From Candidatus Saccharicenans sp. (lineage in GTDB: Bacteria > Acidobacteriota > Aminicenantia > Aminicenantales > Saccharicenantaceae), in the NCBI GenBank assembly GCA_024653405.1, contig JANLGB010000076.1, positions 4,083 through 10,117 of the forward strand: 6,035 nucleotides of DNA, read 5' to 3'. Position 1 is the stretch's first letter; the number at the start of each line of letters is the position of its first letter. Positions 5,027 to 6,035 of this stretch are shown here, piece by piece. Under the pieces are notes generated by a model. That model saw only the letters and a program-made list of their open reading frames with translations, was not told where the DNA came from and did not search any database. Both the position numbers and the translations under genes were made by a program.

Positions 5027-6035
5027 ATGATAGGCTGGAGAAAGTTTTTTGTTCTGTTTTCAATTACTCTGTTATTAATCTCACTGTCGGCTCAGAAGCC
5101 GGCCCGGGCCTGCACGCTAATTGTGGCTTCGGGGAAAGCCACCTCCACGGGAAGGCCATTGATGTGGAAAAACCGCGATACCTCCCAGCTTTTGAATAAA
5201 CTGATGTACTTCAAGGGTGGCAAGTATAAATTTATCGCTCTGATAGATGCTGATGATGCCGAGGGCCAAGAAATCTGGGCCGGTCTGAACGAGAGGGGAC
5301 TGGCCATCATGAATTCCCAGGCTGACGATATGGCCCTAAAGGAAAAAAGGTATGACGGTGCAGGCAATGGGGCCTTCATGAAAAAAGCCCTCGGTGAATG
5401 TGCCACGGTTGATGAATTTGAACAGTTGCTTCAGAGAGAGAAAGGCAAATGGGATTTAGCGGCTAATTTTGGGGTGATCGACGCTGGCGGAGGGGCGGCT
5501 TTTTTTGAGACCTCGAGCGATTTTTATACCCGGTTTGAGGCTGACGACAAAAGGGTGGCACCTTTTGGCTACCTGGTGCGCACCAATTTTAGCTACACTT
5601 CGCCCGATTATCTTCGGGGCGGCGGCTTCATCAGGTTTGAAAGGATGAGCCACCTGGCCGAGATGGCCAGGGCCACCGGTCAGCTCGAGGTCAAATTCAT
5701 CTTGCAGCAGGCCGCCCGCGACCTCAACCAGGAAAAACTCCATTCTTATCCTCTAAGCCAGCCGTTGCCTGAGGACCCGGGCTGGCCTCTATATATCAAT
5801 ACCAACGATACCATAAACCGCAACAGCACCGCTTCAGCCGTGGTGTTTGCAGGCGCCCCGTCACCAGACCGGCCGGACCTGGCCACCATGTGGGTGATCC
5901 TGGGGCAACCAGTGAGCGGTGTGGCCATACCGGTCTGGCCTTATGCGGAAAGAGTGCCCAGGGTAGCTGCGGCCCCCGGACCACGACGCCCACTTCCCCA
6001 CACCTCCTGCTGTCCCCCTCTCCGCAGGTCCAGCC
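5027..6035 (+). CDS. Exported Ntn hydrolase, linear-amide C-N hydrolase / C45-like family (3' end missing)
   Basis: 336 codons are visible and the frame is still open at the window edge. Residues 1-28 form a signal peptide: basic start (WRK), hydrophobic core about 7-20, and cleavage site ARA before Cys29. Cys29 fits the N-terminal nucleophile of Ntn hydrolases, followed by the usual spacing to KNRD (48-51). Further family-like patterns are GLNERGLAIMNS (86-97), NFGVIDAGGGAAFFET (147-162), LVRTNFS (183-189), RFERMSHL (203-210) and NSTASAVVF (266-274). Such enzymes cut or transfer linear amide bonds (penicillin acyltransferases, bile-salt hydrolases, C69-type peptidases are relatives), but the substrate cannot be told here. 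It would act in the periplasm or outside the cell. A lipoprotein is unlikely, because residue -2 is Arg and no lipobox leucine is present at -3. The final ~20 codons are abnormally Pro/Arg/Cys-rich and do not resemble the family. Confidence 0.8.
   Translation, partial: MIGWRKFFVLFSITLLLISLSAQKPARACTLIVASGKATSTGRPLMWKNRDTSQLLNKLMYFKGGKYKFIALIDADDAEGQEIWAGLNERGLAIMNSQADDMALKEKRYDGAGNGAFMKKALGECATVDEFEQLLQREKGKWDLAANFGVIDAGGGAAFFETSSDFYTRFEADDKRVAPFGYLVRTNFSYTSPDYLRGGGFIRFERMSHLAEMARATGQLEVKFILQQAARDLNQEKLHSYPLSQPLPEDPGWPLYINTNDTINRNSTASAVVFAGAPSPDRPDLATMWVILGQPVSGVAIPVWPYAERVPRVAAAPGPRRPLPHTSCCPPLRRSS

Overview
This 6,035-base stretch (GC a little over one half) looks like chromosomal DNA from a Gram-negative-type bacterium. 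It carries a housekeeping gene string, and no mobile element, CRISPR array, tRNA or rRNA was seen. The organism cannot be named from the sequence. The Lgt variant with a cysteine-rich active-site loop, the EF-G-2 type GTPase and the exported Ntn hydrolase remind me of Acidobacteriota/Aminicenantota or Desulfobacterota-like lineages, but this is a weak inference.

Bases 1-2346 form one tightly packed operon on the + strand: the 3' end of ileS, then lspA, lgt and an RluA/RluD-family pseudouridine synthase. Every junction overlaps (ATGA at ileS/lspA, 34 bases at lspA/lgt, GTGA at lgt/rluD), so translation is probably coupled along the message. Lgt and LspA are the first two steps of bacterial lipoprotein maturation: Lgt adds diacylglycerol to the lipobox cysteine and LspA then cuts off the signal peptide. 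IleS and the pseudouridine synthase belong to translation. The ileS-lspA-(rluD-like) neighbourhood is widely conserved in bacteria.

Bases 2347-4547 hold a separate transcription unit. A good sigma-70-like promoter and a short leader with two small hairpins precede a gene for an EF-G paralogue of the EF-G-2 type. Its start is set by a strong Shine-Dalgarno at 2445-2450 that selects the second of two close ATGs.

Bases 4548-5026 (479 bases) contain no convincing gene. The first half shows little. The second half has a near-consensus promoter (4815-4843), GC-rich inverted repeats, a terminator-like hairpin with a T tract (4933-4978), another hairpin next to a strong Shine-Dalgarno, and then the next start codon. 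This could be a structured, possibly attenuating 5' leader and is the most unexplained part of the window.

Bases 5027-6035 are the 5' part of a gene running off the right edge. It encodes an exported Ntn hydrolase of the linear-amide C-N hydrolase / acyltransferase (C45-like) type, whose predicted signal-peptide cleavage would itself expose the nucleophilic cysteine. The last ~64 bases are strikingly C-rich and encode an odd proline-rich peptide, so a frameshift or poor sequence at the edge is possible.
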